From: Cricetomys ansorgei
Taxonomy: Eukaryota > Chordata > Mammalia > Rodentia > Nesomyidae
Length of the DNA stretch: 64,000 bases
Direction: 5' to 3'
Assembly (NCBI GenBank): GCA_026225945.1
Contig: JAMJFZ010002884.1
Coordinates: 1,178,001 to 1,242,000 of the forward strand
In this document: one piece after another, positions 45,487-57,845 of the stretch
How positions within the stretch are numbered: the first letter of the stretch is position 1
How the letters are laid out: every line of letters begins with the position of its first letter
The notes under the pieces: generated by a model
What the model saw: only the letters and a program-made list of their open reading frames with translations
Database searches by the model: none
Told to the model about the DNA's origin: nothing
Made by a program: the position numbers and the translations under genes

Positions 45487-46124
45487 AAATGTGTGAGTCA
45501 GTCAGAAAGATTTCTAGGGTGCCTTATACCTCTTTCACATGAAAGAGATCAGCACATGCCATGTGACTAACTCAGCCTTTGGTTGGACACTTAGGCCCAA
45601 AGCCCTTTTCCAGTGACTTTTCTTTACAACAATAAATATGTCTGTTAACAGAACAAACCCTGCTCAGTGTTAAGTAATGCCTTATCATCTGATAGCAATT
45701 TCTTGGAAAAAGAACTCTGACAGTATTCTTTTGCAGTCATGAGATATCGGCTATACTAACTGTCCTGTTCAAAGAGAAAGACAATAATTCATTAAGAGCC
45801 ATTACTTACACAAAAATTACAATCAGCATACCAAGGTCATTTTAACCCTCAATGATATCAAGTCAGAAGATTATAAGAAATTCAAAGTGATATGTAGATG
45901 CAGTAAAATAAACTTCATGTTTAATGAGACTTATTAGATCTTCAGAAACTTTAATGTTGGATTGGAGTCCCATAAAACAGTCAATCCTCGGTGAGATTTG
46001 CCCTTCACAATTCTCGAACTCCAAGTTCTACTTCCCACTGCACTCTGTCATGCTTCTCTCCCCAGCAATCCTGGCTCAGGAAAGAGTCAAAAACACAACT
46101 CTTATAAGGTGCTGATGTCTAATG
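45487..46124. other. No recognised feature
   Basis: Unique-looking DNA without a gene or clear repeat. Confidence 0.35.
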
Positions 46125-46325
46125 CTGACAAATACTACTTACTACTTTCCATAGGCAAGGTGCTCTTAACACTGCAATACAAGTATTCTCTTATTTCCAT
46201 TGTGCAACCCTATGGATAGGCATGGGGAGCATCATCCGTTCAATAACTCAGGAAATGTAAGGAAACTCACATGACATTACTCATTGAGCAATAGGGTTTA
46301 TATTTAAAACCTGACATTCTAGCTG
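46125..46325 (-). repeat. MIR SINE remnant, minus strand
   Basis: 'caagtattctcttatttccattgtgcaaccctatggataggc … caggaaatgtaaggaaac' follows the MIR complement. Confidence 0.65.
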
Positions 46326-46555
46326 AAAAACCTGGGAGGCTACCTGCCATCATATGCTTGGGATAAAATAGAGAAAGAAAACAGAGAGTCCTTTGGGTTA
46401 AATTTCAAGTATGGGATAAAGAGTATAATTGGATTGGTATTCTAAAACCTTGCTCATGTTGGGTACATACTATCACAAGACTCTAGGTTATGATCCCCAT
46501 TTGGGTTTGATGTTTGAAATCAACCACATTAGGTTTATTGGCAGTGCTGTGATCT

Positions 46556-46568
46556 GCACACACACATA

Positions 46569-46607
<39 letters not shown>
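46556..46607. repeat. (CA)n microsatellite
   Basis: CA units with two 'catacac' breaks at the left end. Confidence 0.95.
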
Positions 46608-47899
46608 CAGCTTTATATTGATAAAATATGAGTTTATGTGATTTACCAAGAGTTTGCAACCTAAAGTTATTTTATACTATATTCTCTCACATTCATATTT
46701 GTATTCTTCTTGATTTTGTTTCTTTATCTTGATCCCCTGACTCTTTTTCCTAGTGTGTTCTCACATGTAGACACATGTGATACCAACAGAAATAGATCAT
46801 GCTACAATGCCACTATGCAAAGAATAGCCTTTAGCTTGTCTGACCATTTTGTGGACAAAATCACAATTACAGATAATTTCTAGCCCCAGCCACAAGGAAG
46901 TTGGTTATTACTCCCAAGATTTCTTCCAACCCAGGGGTGAACTCTTAGCCAAAAAGGTCTATTTTTGTCCCAGACCAAGTCATCTTTACCTTCTGTTATC
47001 CTGTTTCAATCTATGATCAGTGCCCTAATTTTCTTATATTGGAGACAATACACAAATTTCAAATAATCATCAGTCTTTCTGTATATGATTATTGAAAATG
47101 AAACTTCTAAAGCAGATCTCAAGCATTAGTGGTCTTCAAATGTTCTAAATTGTCATCTCTAGATAGCAAGGCCTAAACTGCTTTGAAAGCAACCAAAGAG
47201 AATCAGCCAGGCCCAGGTGTATAGATTTTATACAATGCATTCCCAGAGCTCTTGCTTTCCATTTACTGATGCAAGGAATTATTATTGAAACTTAAAGTGG
47301 TGTGGCTCTCCCAGCATATGCTTTCTTCAGTATGTTATATTCAAACTGAATCTATTATCACAGCTTCGAAATAATTTTTTTCCATGTACTGTGGTAGGGG
47401 GAATAGTCTCCATAAATAGCATCTTTTACTGTAGTTCATATAGCACTAATGTCCTTCAGAATGTTAGTAAGCTTACTTCATTAATAGTCCTCAAAATACC
47501 TTGGATGAATGAGGCTGAGAAATAGTGAGCTAAAAAAAGACAAATAAGCTTTTTTGTAATAGAGTGATTCTCAAAGCTAATAATAACTAATATTCAAGAT
47601 AAATGAGAAAAACTTTAGTATACAACATTTTAAAATTAGCTTGGTTTTGTCAGTATGAACACATAAAATTTATCATTTTATCCATTTTACATGTAAAGTA
47701 AGATTAATTATACCCTTTATCATTTAACAACAGATTTGTAGAACTTTGGCATTTTGCATGACTGAAAATCTGTACCCTGACAGAAAATGTCCACTTTCTG
47801 TCCTCTTAGTCTCTGACATTCATCACTGTATACTTTCTATGTGTTGGACTAGTTTAGATTCCTCATGAAGTATTCATTTCCTAAATGTTTGCTTTATTA
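46608..47899. other. No recognised feature
   Basis: Unique-looking DNA. Confidence 0.35.
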
Positions 47900-48078
47900 T
47901 TACTATTGCCTGAGAATGTGGGTTCACGTATGTCATGACCTGTCTGTGGAGGTCAGAAGGTAGCATTGCAAAGCCAGGTTTCTCATTCCTGCTTTGTGTG
48001 GTGGGATGGAGACTGAACTTGGGTTCATAGGCTCAGGCAGCAAGTGCTTCTTATGCTGAGCCACTTCTCCAGCCAGCA
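47900..48078 (-). repeat. tRNA-type SINE, minus strand
   Basis: 'gtctgtggaggtcagaaggtag … ttatgctgagccacttctccagcc' is the complement of a B2/B4-like SINE. Confidence 0.75.
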
Positions 48079-48480
48079 TTTCTCTTTTATGTCCAACTCG
48101 TTTTCTTTAGCATTATGTCTTCTCAGCTCACCAACATGCAACAGATGACAGAAACTCCTTTTTAAGGCTGAAAAAATATTCCGTTGTGATATCTTCTTTA
48201 TCCATGTGGCAGTAAATAGACATTTATTTACATCTGCCTCTTAGCTAGTGTGGAGAATGATGTACACTGCTAATATGTCTTTTGCATGCTGATATCAATT
48301 CTGTTAAATACATACGGAGAACTGGAATTATTTGTACACTTGGTTTTTAGTATTTGGGAGAGCCTTCCTGCTTTTTTCTGCAATAGTCCCACTATTTTTT
48401 ACTCTGCTACCAATTTAAATTTGAACGCAGAAGTTTCATTTTCCTCTTAGAAGAATTATTAACATTTAGTGGAAAATCAT
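48079..48480 (-). repeat. L1 ORF2 fragment, minus strand
   Basis: 'aggctgaaaaaatattccgttgtg … ctttatccatgtggcag' follows the antisense L1 ORF2 end. The B2-like SINE lies against it. Confidence 0.65.
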
Positions 48481-49548
48481 AAAAACAAAAGATACCGTAT
48501 GAGATATATTATTACGGGGAATATTGGACTTTAACAAGAGAATGACAACGTATAGGCCTAGTGCTACCTTGAAACATACTTCCCCATCACAGTGAATATT
48601 TTCTGTGGTTTTCTGTCAGATATCCTGCTTGAAGATACTCAGAATCACCGAGAGGAGATGGAATTTAATCATTTAAACAGTCCTCACAATAAAAACTTTT
48701 ATTCAAAGCTTCATTGAAAGATAAGTACGTTATTTTAATATAAGAAAGGGCACGTTTGTTTGTAGAACACACTTGGATCTTAAAGCTCTGTGTTCTTTGC
48801 CCATGCCACAAATGAAGATAATGTGGGGAGAAGCAAATGGCATTGCAACACAAATCATTTACTAGTGAACTGCTTTAAAATTAGTCCCCACTCAAATAGC
48901 CTTTCTTGCTTGCTAGGATGCTAAGTTTACTACTTCTGGGCTGACTTTTGATATTGTCAGACAATATAATGGGAAAAAAAGCAATGTAAAAGTGAAATTA
49001 CAAATCTTGAAAACATTCATTAGTGCAGGAAGTAGGCATGAGGTCTTCATTCATCCCTTGGTACCTCAAAAGGTAAATGAGCAAGAACTGCACCAGGAGA
49101 GACACAACAGAAGGAAACTATCTGAGTCTGAAGGGACCATAAGCAGTGGTTGGGAAAACTCATAAAGTCCTTGACATTTTTAGCCCTTTAAATATTTTGG
49201 ACTGAGAATCTTGACCCAGTATCGGTTCAATTTATATTTGATTTTCTTAATTTTTAGTTTCTATTAAAATTGGAATTATTTTTATCATTTTTAGAATTTG
49301 AATTGACCTATGTATATTATTACCAGTCAAATAGAACATTTCTCTATGCTGTTTGGAGAATTTTCCAGACACATTGCACTTTCACAGTTATTTGGAGGAA
49401 AGTGGTTGTTCTTGGAGGCTTCTGTATATACTTCAAGTGGCAAATATTCTAGACATTCACAGGTGCCAAATAAAAAGGATAGCAGTCTATTCCTTTTATC
49501 TCTCATTCCAGATGTGGTGCTTGGCATAGTACTGAACCATTAGTTGGT
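48481..49548. other. No recognised feature
   Basis: AT-rich unique-looking DNA. Confidence 0.35.
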
Positions 49549-49549
49549 A

Positions 49550-49597
<48 letters not shown>
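49549..49597. repeat. (GC)5(AC)18 alternating purine-pyrimidine tract
   Basis: ATGCGCGCGCGC leads straight into AC units. The 49-bp strictly alternating run is a strong candidate for Z-DNA. Confidence 0.96.
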
Positions 49598-49599
<2 letters not shown>

Positions 49600-49856
49600 T
49601 TAAATTACTTTGAATCCCTCCCCTGAAGAATGACAATCTTAACCATGTTTATTTCCCAGGCAAGGAAAGTCCAAAGAACTCACAACTGGATAGTTGTTCT
49701 TCAAAGAAAGGGAAATTTGTAGATACATTGAGATGACATGCAGTCTCCCTGAGCACTTTGTGGACACAACAACATATAAAGAAGGAATCATTGATCTCAG
49801 AATAAGGAAACTACAGCTGGGACTAAAGCACTTAATATTTTAGTTATTAATATTGT

Positions 49857-50015
49857 AGGTCAGGCACAGTGGTGAAAGCCTTTAAGCTAGTACTCTGTAG
49901 GCAGAGGCATATGGATATCTGTGCGTTAGAGGCTAACCTGGTCTACATAGTAATTCTAAGCCAACCATAGAAACATAAGGAGACCCTGACTTAAAACAGG
50001 AAAGCAAGAAAAAAA
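49857..50015 (+). repeat. B1 SINE
   Basis: 'ggtcaggcacagtggtgaaagcctttaag … ctaacctggtctacatag … aaaaaaatt'. Confidence 0.82.
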
Positions 50016-50246
50016 TTGTATACATAAGATCTACATTGGAAAAATTCTAAAGTTTATCATGTGACTTGTATCTTAGTCACATATTTACAAATATGTGTTA
50101 ACTCAAACTGCTAAACTATGTTATGATTCATTATTAATGTTATTACTAGTGATAAACTATGATTGGAATGATTTTACTATTTTTTCTTCTTTTCAACTAA
50201 CCACATTTCCATATATAACTTTAATTATTCATGTTTAAAAGATAAG

Positions 50247-50336
50247 GTTTTATGTAGTACATACTAGCCTTGAAGTACTGATCCTCCTACTTTCCAAATG
50301 CTAAGATTACAGATGTGACATGATGGCTGGCTGACA
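50247..50336 (-). repeat. B1-like fragment, minus strand
   Basis: 'actagccttgaagtactgatcctcc … gctaagattacagatgtg' is antisense B1-like text. Confidence 0.65.
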
Positions 50337-51009
50337 ATTGTTTATTTAAAGTCTACAATTATTTTACTATCTATTTTGTTTAAACATTTTTATTTTGGGG
50401 AAGATTTTATATCTAAGTACTCTATTAACATCATTTCCAACTTTCCCTTTTCCTTCTCCAACTCCCTTTCAAATTCATGACATCTTTCTCTTTGCTACTG
50501 TTACACACACCACCACCACAATAAAAATCTACTATAGTTTTCTTATGAGGATGTCTGGAAGAACTTCTGTATCAGCAGGTTAAATGTGACAATTCCTAAT
50601 TATCATATTTTCTAAAGATTTTCTTCCTTGAAGAGCCATTGTAGTCAGTAACAAAAATGAAAAAATAATCTAGTAGCTGAGTTTGGGAACAAAATTACAT
50701 CTACAAGTGTAATTTCCTTCATTGACAAGCTTCCAAAGGCAAGATCCAAACAACAGAAGAGGCCTGATCAGTTACCTTCCTTTGCATTCATCAGACTTGA
50801 TTAGACCTATTTCACTTGTAGGACCAAACCCTGGAGTGCTTATCACAAGTACACAAAAGTGAAATTAGACAAAATCATTCACATATTTTTCTCCACCATT
50901 GATACACATTAAAGAGGAAGATAATTTGATAATTAAAAAGAAACAATGATCAAAATTGTTTCTGCCTTCAACAAACACTTAAGGACTTCCTTCATTGAGT
51001 GTATAGGCT
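50337..51009. other. No recognised feature
   Basis: 50400-50530 loosely resembles antisense L1 3'UTR pyrimidine-rich text; otherwise nothing. Confidence 0.3.
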
Positions 51010-51012
51010 TGT

Positions 51013-51063
<51 letters not shown>
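51010..51063. repeat. (TG)n microsatellite
   Basis: About 27 TG units with one TA change near the left end. Confidence 0.95.
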
Positions 51064-51065
<2 letters not shown>

Positions 51066-51099
51066 TATCTAGAAGATTCTACTAGAAATAATAGTTCCT

Positions 51100-51172
51100 G
51101 ATTTGGAGATACAGCTCATTTTAGAAAAGTACTTCCCTGGTCTGACCAGGGATCCGTTCCAGTTCCACCTCA
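51100..51172 (+). repeat. ID SINE, diverged
   Basis: 'ttggagatacagctcattttagaaaagtacttccctgg' keeps the ID promoter region order. Confidence 0.6.
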
Positions 51173-53054
51173 AATAACTAAATATCAGTCCTCACTAAAG
51201 TTTGTTTTCAAGGAAAAATTAGCACTATCTACTGTACTTCTGTATCATCTCCACCTAGCTATGTATTACTTTCTGGATATAGCATCATTTCACAATCATT
51301 TATTTACCTGTCACTTGAAACTGTTATTTTGAGATGACTCATACACAGGTGATATCTAGAAACTTACACATTTTCTACATTACTCCAACCCCTTATGACA
51401 AACAGAACATTAAGTTATCTCTTCCATGGGGTTTCCCAGTATCTGATATTTATGTTCATACTTCATCTATGCAAAAGACATCCTGGATTTGAAGCAAGGA
51501 GCATTAGATTTATACCTCTTTCTTGCTTTACTGTGAAAATAAAAATCCTAAGAGGAATATGTGTTTGTTGTGCCTCATACTGAAGAGTATCATTTATAAA
51601 GCTTGTTTCCGGCAAGCACCAACTCCCACACCTTTCAGTCATATTTAGATAATTGGCCCCAGTCTGGTTGAAGCCACCTCCCCCTAACTCAGAAGGGGAT
51701 TATTCGATTATTGTGAGTCATTAGGATGCAAAATCTGCTGAGTGATAACCTGAGGATCTGTTCTCATTTTGTCTCCTCTGTCATTTCAGCTGCTTACCAA
51801 TCATCAAAGAATCCACAGAAATTCAAGATAATGCTCCTGAAAATCAGTGAACAAATACAGAGTTGGTCTAGATTTTTCTTTGTGAGGAAGTAGAAGATAT
51901 TTTGTCTCTCCCTTTAGGTCAGTTCTTTCAGCTCAGCCCTTTGAAGCTCTAAAACAAAGGAAAGAGAGTAGTCCAAAAATCCTTCTACTGATCTTATATG
52001 AAGAAAGCTCAAGTGCTTCTCATTTTTCAGATTGTCCAAATCATCAGGCTCAGGGTTAACTATCAGTGTACTGCGTTTATCATTCTAGACTGAATAGGAA
52101 ATTGCAGGTAATTTCCAAATCTCATTTAATTCTATGTCTATACTTTAAATCTCTTTAGTAATCAGCCTTTATATAACTACTACTTTATATAGTCTGTGAC
52201 ACAGTGCACTTTATAATAGTATTAATTGAATGAAAAAAGAACAAATAAATGAAAGGTTTTTTTTTTTCCATGTGTGCAAAATCCTTTGGAATTGATACAA
52301 CGAAGACATTGCATTCAGGGCTTTTATTCAGTTGATATGCAGTTATAGTCTGCAAGTTGTTTGGGGTCTGTGACATTGCCTTTGACTTTTGGCACCCATT
52401 TTGTTATAGTTATTAAATATTTTTAATGTATGTGTTAGAATAGAATATCCAAGTTTTGGAGGATAGGGAGAAAATTTCACTGTGTCTGGGTTTTAAAAAA
52501 ATAAAGATTAGGATGCAGAATTGTGATTTTTTTCCGGAAATCAAGGTATCAGAGGCAATGGAAATATCAATAATGTTATTGTTAAAGGTCTAAAACAAGA
52601 GAACTCAGAAGCACACAGCCTAAAACAGGCTGAAGAAAACTGCTTTTGTCTCCAGCAAAAAGTTTTGAGACTTTTGACACCCATCACTCTAGATAAGCTT
52701 AGATTCAGTTAACCATTTTTGCCTATAAGACTATTCCCACACCTATAAACTCGTAATCTCAAATCTCAACTGCTACCCCAGGAATCACTAAAATTTCCTC
52801 TTTCAATGAGCAAGGCAAATTTTTTATATAATGTCAGAGGAAAAGATGTGAGAACAACATTCTAGAGCTAGATCAGTACTGATGCTTTGACAACTAAATG
52901 AAATCAAATATACCTAGAGATTCCATTTGACCTTGAAATCGATGTTTGAAATACCAGACTTCGGAATATTTGTAGGTCCCAAACAAATGCCATCTTAATC
53001 TCTTTTAACTTCTCTGAGTTCAACATTGAACCATCTCTCTAGCCCCTCTGATGT
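51173..53054. other. Unique-looking DNA
   Basis: No gene or clear repeat is seen over nearly 1.9 kb. Confidence 0.35.
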
Positions 53055-53160
53055 CATATTCATTCACTCATTAACAAATATATATTGATTACCTCCCATG
53101 AGTCGAGTTATGTGCTGGCAATGTGATGCACATGTTGATAAAACTAAATCTTTGCCATAA
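53055..53160 (+). repeat. Ancient mammalian repeat remnant
   Basis: 'cattaacaaatatatattgattacctcccatgag … gctggcaatgtgatgc' resembles an old 'attcaacaaatatttattgag' type repeat; family not fixed. Confidence 0.4.
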
Positions 53161-53729
53161 AAGACTTCTCAACTTAGTCATCCTTGATTTCTCTGTAGAA
53201 GTTTTTAAAATGTGGAGTTACTATATCTTCCAAAAGACCTCCTCCAAAACATTTGTGTAGTCATATCTATTTGGGTCTTCCCCTCAGGCTAATTCTTCTA
53301 ACTTCATAATGTGAATTTTCTCGAAGGTTCACACTTACAGTCCTTTTATTTCTTTCTGCAGTCTCCCTATAGTGAGCCTATGCTCTTAGCCCAGATTTCT
53401 CCACAATTTCTTCACTCTTCTATTCAATTACTATCCTAAGAGACCAGCATACATTTGAAACAAATTGCTTGTAAAAGGCACAAAACACTTAGGAAGAAGA
53501 ACCAATTCTGGTTTTTTTTTTTTCCCTATAACACAACAGGACAACTCTTGGTTAAAATAACCTATAAATATATTTCAAAATGATTGATAATAAATACAGA
53601 ATAGCAAAAAAATGTGTAAAAGTGATTATTATCCGAAGACAAGAAAATGTTTATAATATGATGTAGACATAAAATGTTTCCAGAGGCTAATAATGTATTG
53701 AAAAGCATATTCTCAACCCGTTCACAATA
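53161..53729. other. No recognised feature
   Basis: Unique-looking DNA. Confidence 0.35.
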
Positions 53730-54137
53730 TTAAATAGCTGATTTGATCATGAGAGTACTAATAGTGTGAATGTACTAATAGATGATAAGTTCATATGGTA
53801 TGGAATTTTACAGGTATATCCTAGTGGAAGGTAATAGGTCATTGGGGTATGTATTTGAAAGATATATTTTGTTCCTGACTCCCCTTTTCTCTCTCTCCTT
53901 TGCCTCTCTCTTATTGCCTTTCTCTCTTGTCCACTTTTCAGCTTCCTGGCTCTCATGGAGTCCCTCTGTCATACCCTCCTATCACAGTGCTCTGTTTCAC
54001 CACAGGTCCACAGCAATATCTTCAAAGGACCATGAACTGAAACATCCGAAGCAGTGACCCCAAATGAATCTTTTCTTTTTGAGGTGATCTCCCTAAGACA
54101 GTCTATTACAGGGAGGGGAAGCTGACTAATAGAGTTT
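53730..54137 (+). mobile_element. MaLR LTR, plus strand
   Basis: 'ctttgcctctctcttattgcc … gctctgtttcaccacagg … aaatgaatcttttctttttgagg … gctgactaat' follows a MaLR LTR 3' half; the 5' half is diverged. Confidence 0.6.
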
Positions 54138-54349
54138 GTTAATCTAATTTGGTTTGCGGACATTATATAAATTTAATAAATTATAATAGTGTACCCAATA
54201 AAGATGTGAAAATACTACATCATATTTAAAATTTAAGAGCAAACCTCAAAACTGGATAGTTGTATAGTATATGTTACCTCCACAGGAAACTCAGGCTACC
54301 AAAAACAGACGCATCACACCCGTCAGACTTATCATATCCCAGGAAAATG

Positions 54350-54525
54350 AATCGCTGGAGTCATGATTCAATGACTAAAGTGCTTGTCACCAAGCCTGAG
54401 GGCACTGTTCAATCCTCAGGACCCACAAGGAAAAACTCGAGTAATAAACATGGTTGGTCCTCTGACCTCAATACAGTCGCTATTTCATGTGCTTCTCCCC
54501 ATTGAAACACATAAATAAATGTACT
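54350..54525 (+). repeat. tRNA-derived SINE
   Basis: 'gctggagtcatgattcaatgactaaagtgcttg … tggtcctctgacctcaatac … cataaataaatg'. Confidence 0.7.
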
Positions 54526-54624
54526 GGAAGTTTAATTAAAGAATGCTTGAAAGGGTTCCTTTTTATGAAGAAGAAAAAAGTCTCTACTTTCAGGAATCAT
54601 TTCTATAGCTTGTTACTAAAAATA

Positions 54625-54745
54625 ATAACAAGGTGTAGGTGCATGCCTTGAATCCCAACACTTATGAATCTGAGGCCAGCCAGGTCGTCATAATAAGGTC
54701 CAGGCCATCCAGGGCTACATAATAAGATGTTGACACACAAAAAAA
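54625..54745 (+). repeat. B1 SINE, internally deleted
   Basis: 'aaggtgtaggtgcatgccttgaatcccaacac … catccagggctacataataag … caaaaaaatc'. Confidence 0.7.
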
Positions 54746-54823
54746 TCACACCTAAAAATTAGCAATGATTTCTTAGCCATGCATGATAGTAACCTGTCTA
54801 AAAATAAATAAATACAACTTTTA

Positions 54824-55480
54824 AAAGAAATGTCAACAAATGCTGATGAGCATGTGATTGTTGTTGGGAGTATAAGCAACTGCAACCACCATGGTAATCA
54901 ATGTGGAGTCATCTCAGAAAAAAATCTAAATAAAATTAACTACATAATTTATCTATACAACTCCTGGACATATATCCAAAGGACACCATAGCTACTAAGG
55001 AGATACTCGACCATCCATCTTCATTTCTTCTTTAGTCACAAAGCTAGGAAACAGAATCAGTCTAGATGCCCATTAATAGATGAATGGATAATAAAAATGT
55101 GGTACATATACACAATGGTATTTTATCTAATCTTAAAAATAAAAAGTTTAAGAAAATGAATGGACCTAGAAAATACGATCCTAAGGCTCAGAAAAATAAA
55201 TAGCACATGTAGCAAATTCTAGCTTCTAATTTTTATGTATGTGCATTTGTGTGGGAGTGATTCTGTATAGAAACTAGAAAATTACAAAGGGTCACATGAG
55301 AAAGAAAAAAAGTTTTAAAGAAAGAGATAGAGAGTATAATAGAATATTTGATACATGAAAGTGAGAGGAGGAATACGAGGTGTATGTACATGCCATAAGG
55401 AAACCTATTTATTTGAAAACAAATTTTAAAATAATAATAATATTTTAAAACCATACTACTGTCAGTGACAGCAAAACAAT
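54824..55480 (+). repeat. L1 ORF2 3' fragment, plus strand
   Basis: 'tagatgcccattaatagatgaatgg … aatgtggtacatatacac' and following text match the L1 ORF2 end; many breaks. Confidence 0.75.
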
Positions 55481-55549
55481 ATCTTTCTTTCTAGATTTCC
55501 TTCTAACTGCAAAATTGAAATAATAATGAAAATATTCATTGTATACTTT

Positions 55550-55735
55550 AACCCATCATAATTATAAAATCATTTACATTTAACATCATAGATACTTAAC
55601 GATAGCCTTACAGAATGGATACCATTATAACTAAAATTTTACAAAACAGAAAACTGAAACACTGAAAGTTTAGTAACCTGTATGAAATCAACAGAAGGTC
55701 AATGAAGGAGGAAGGCTTCAATCCAAACATACAAG
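55550..55735 (-). repeat. MIR SINE remnant, minus strand
   Basis: 'acagaaaactgaaacactgaaagtttagtaacctg' fits the MIR complement. Confidence 0.6.
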
Positions 55736-56801
55736 GTGGAAGTATTAATGAGCAGTAATCCAAGCAGCAGAAATCCAAATGTTTTAAAAATTAGTGCCCC
55801 GTAATGATTCATTTTCCATTAGTTTATTCTGCTAAATATCAAAGCCATGATGCTCCGGTGTCTGGAGTTATAAAGAACTTGGTGAGAGATGGAAAATTAT
55901 GGTCTTTGTTTTCTTTGTTTAATAGGTTAAGATATCTAAATATTTTCTTTATTGACCAAAGCTACTTACTATTAGTTCATCCATTCACCCATTTGTATAC
56001 TAAACATCTGTTTAAATTCTTATGAAACTAAATTTAAGGTCAATCTGAAATTTGTCATAAAGACTGAGAAACAAACAATCGAAGAGGTGGAAACTCTTTT
56101 ATGAATACTCTGTGGGTGTTTTTTGAATTTTCATGGCCAATAACTACTTTGGCACAGAAATTCATTGTCTCTACTTGTACCCTTTGATCATCAGGGCTTT
56201 AAAGTCTTTCTTCTCTGTGTCAGTGCAAGTAGTGACACATGAGCCTGACTCAAAACATGAAGACATTAGCCTTTCTTTTTTCATACAAACAAAAGAAGGA
56301 ACACATTGAGTTTTATCCAATCTATATGTATCACACACCCATTCTGTACCAACAAAAAGCCTCAGGGGAATAGATCAGGGGGAACAAACATATCTTGATT
56401 CATCTATCATGTACAACGATGATAAATCAAATCAACGACACTCCAAACGTCAAAATATGATCACAAAGAGACATCATATCTTTTTTTGCCTTCAGAAAAA
56501 TAGCAAGCTAATTATACCATTTAGGCAGCCATTCAAGCTCTTCTTAAGCATCACCCCAACCCCAACTCCTTCTGTTATTTTTTTCTCATCCTATGTTTCT
56601 TCCTTTTTTTTTCCTGTCCCTGTGACTACTTGCCAAATTCAGAAGAAAAGTTCTTCAAAAGAGAACATATTTTGATCATTGATTCATTAAAAAAAAACAT
56701 TTATCAACCCCTAGTCTACTGTATTCACTGTGTATAGTGTTGGTAATATAATTATTTGCCAAAACACTGAGTGCTTTCTTTAACTGGGGCTTTTCCCACT
56801 G
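55736..56801. other. No recognised feature
   Basis: AT-rich unique-looking DNA. Confidence 0.35.
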
Positions 56802-57262
56802 CTATCTTAGTTTGGACTGTTGTAACAGAATATGAAAGACTCGTTAGTTTCTATAAGAAGAATTTCCATTTCACAGGGTTGGAGGCTGCAAGTCCAAGAT
56901 CAAAGTACCAGGGCTGGGTATATGGATCAGTGCTAGAGCCCTTGCTTGGCATGTACAAGGCTCTAGGTTCTATTTCTGTCACCAAAAAAAAAAATACACC
57001 AGCATGGTCAAGTTCTGGTGAATGACCAAAGGTTTGAATATGGGTTGGCTTACAGTTGGCCATGTTTTCCTCACTGTATCTTCGTAGTATAGAAAGCAAC
57101 ACAAAGGAAGTGAGCTCCTATGTTTCTCCTTACAAGGGTGCCGATCATGTCATAAAGTCTTCTAAACTCATGCTCTGACCACTATGAAAAAACTAACCTT
57201 CTAATAGTAAAACACTGGGAGTTACAATTTCAACATATGAATTCTGGAGAGACACAACCAGT
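56802..57262 (-). mobile_element. MaLR LTR (MLT/MST-like) split by an ID SINE
   Basis: 'gtttggactgttgtaacagaatatg … gggttggaggctgcaagtccaag' begins the antisense LTR; it resumes after the ID copy and ends 'cacaacc'. Confidence 0.65.
56909..56997 (+). repeat. ID SINE nested in MaLR LTR
   Basis: 'gggctgggtatatggatcagtgctagagcccttgcttggcatg' is an ID element with an A11 tail, the clearest ID copy in the window. Confidence 0.85.
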
Positions 57263-57769
57263 ATTTAACAGCTACCATCTCAGGACTCTACAGCCTTATC
57301 ATACGATAAGCATCGTATTTTGATTTTATGGAGTCTTATACCAAATTTTTCCCTTTTGTTTTTGTTGTTGTTGCTGTTTGTTTGTTTGTTATTTTTGAGA
57401 TGTGGAGATACTGTTTCTTGAAATGATCATTTGAGCTTAGTTTCATTAGCAACTCCAATTGTACTCTCTGTCTTTTTGTTAGCACATTCTCTCTTAAATA
57501 TAATATTCTATTACTCTGGTTTTTCTACTTCTACCTCAAAAATGGGAGCTCTACTGTTCTGTGTTCCCATTACAGAAATGAAAATAGGAACCATGCCTCT
57601 GCTTTTAGAAAAATCTTGTCTTTACATCGCACACTTTTCTGTCTTGCTCTCCTCTCATTCTTCTTGGCTCACCTTCTTTTTTCCTTTATCTAGGAGCCTT
57701 TAGAACCCTGGTTATTTCCCATGTTACTCTATGACAAAGCCTAAGAACACATAATACATTTTTGTCTTT
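57263..57769. other. TTG-rich patch and unique DNA
   Basis: A (TTG/TTTG)n patch lies at 57355-57391. The 90-codon frame at 57431-57703 has hydrophobic stretches but no other support and is treated as chance. Confidence 0.35.
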
Positions 57770-57845
57770 TCATTTCTTGCCAGTCTTAACATGGAATAGA
57801 GGACATTGTACATACCAGGCAAACACTCTATCACAGAGCCCCAAA
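57770..57845 (-). repeat. ID SINE, minus strand
   Basis: 'tacataccaggcaaacactctatcacagagcccc' is the complement of the ID head. Confidence 0.65.

Noticed and set aside
45169..45488. Frames of repeated THTH or CVCV
   Set aside because: They translate the (CA)n tract.
53782..54057. 91-codon frame with hydrophobic start
   Set aside because: It lies within a MaLR LTR remnant.
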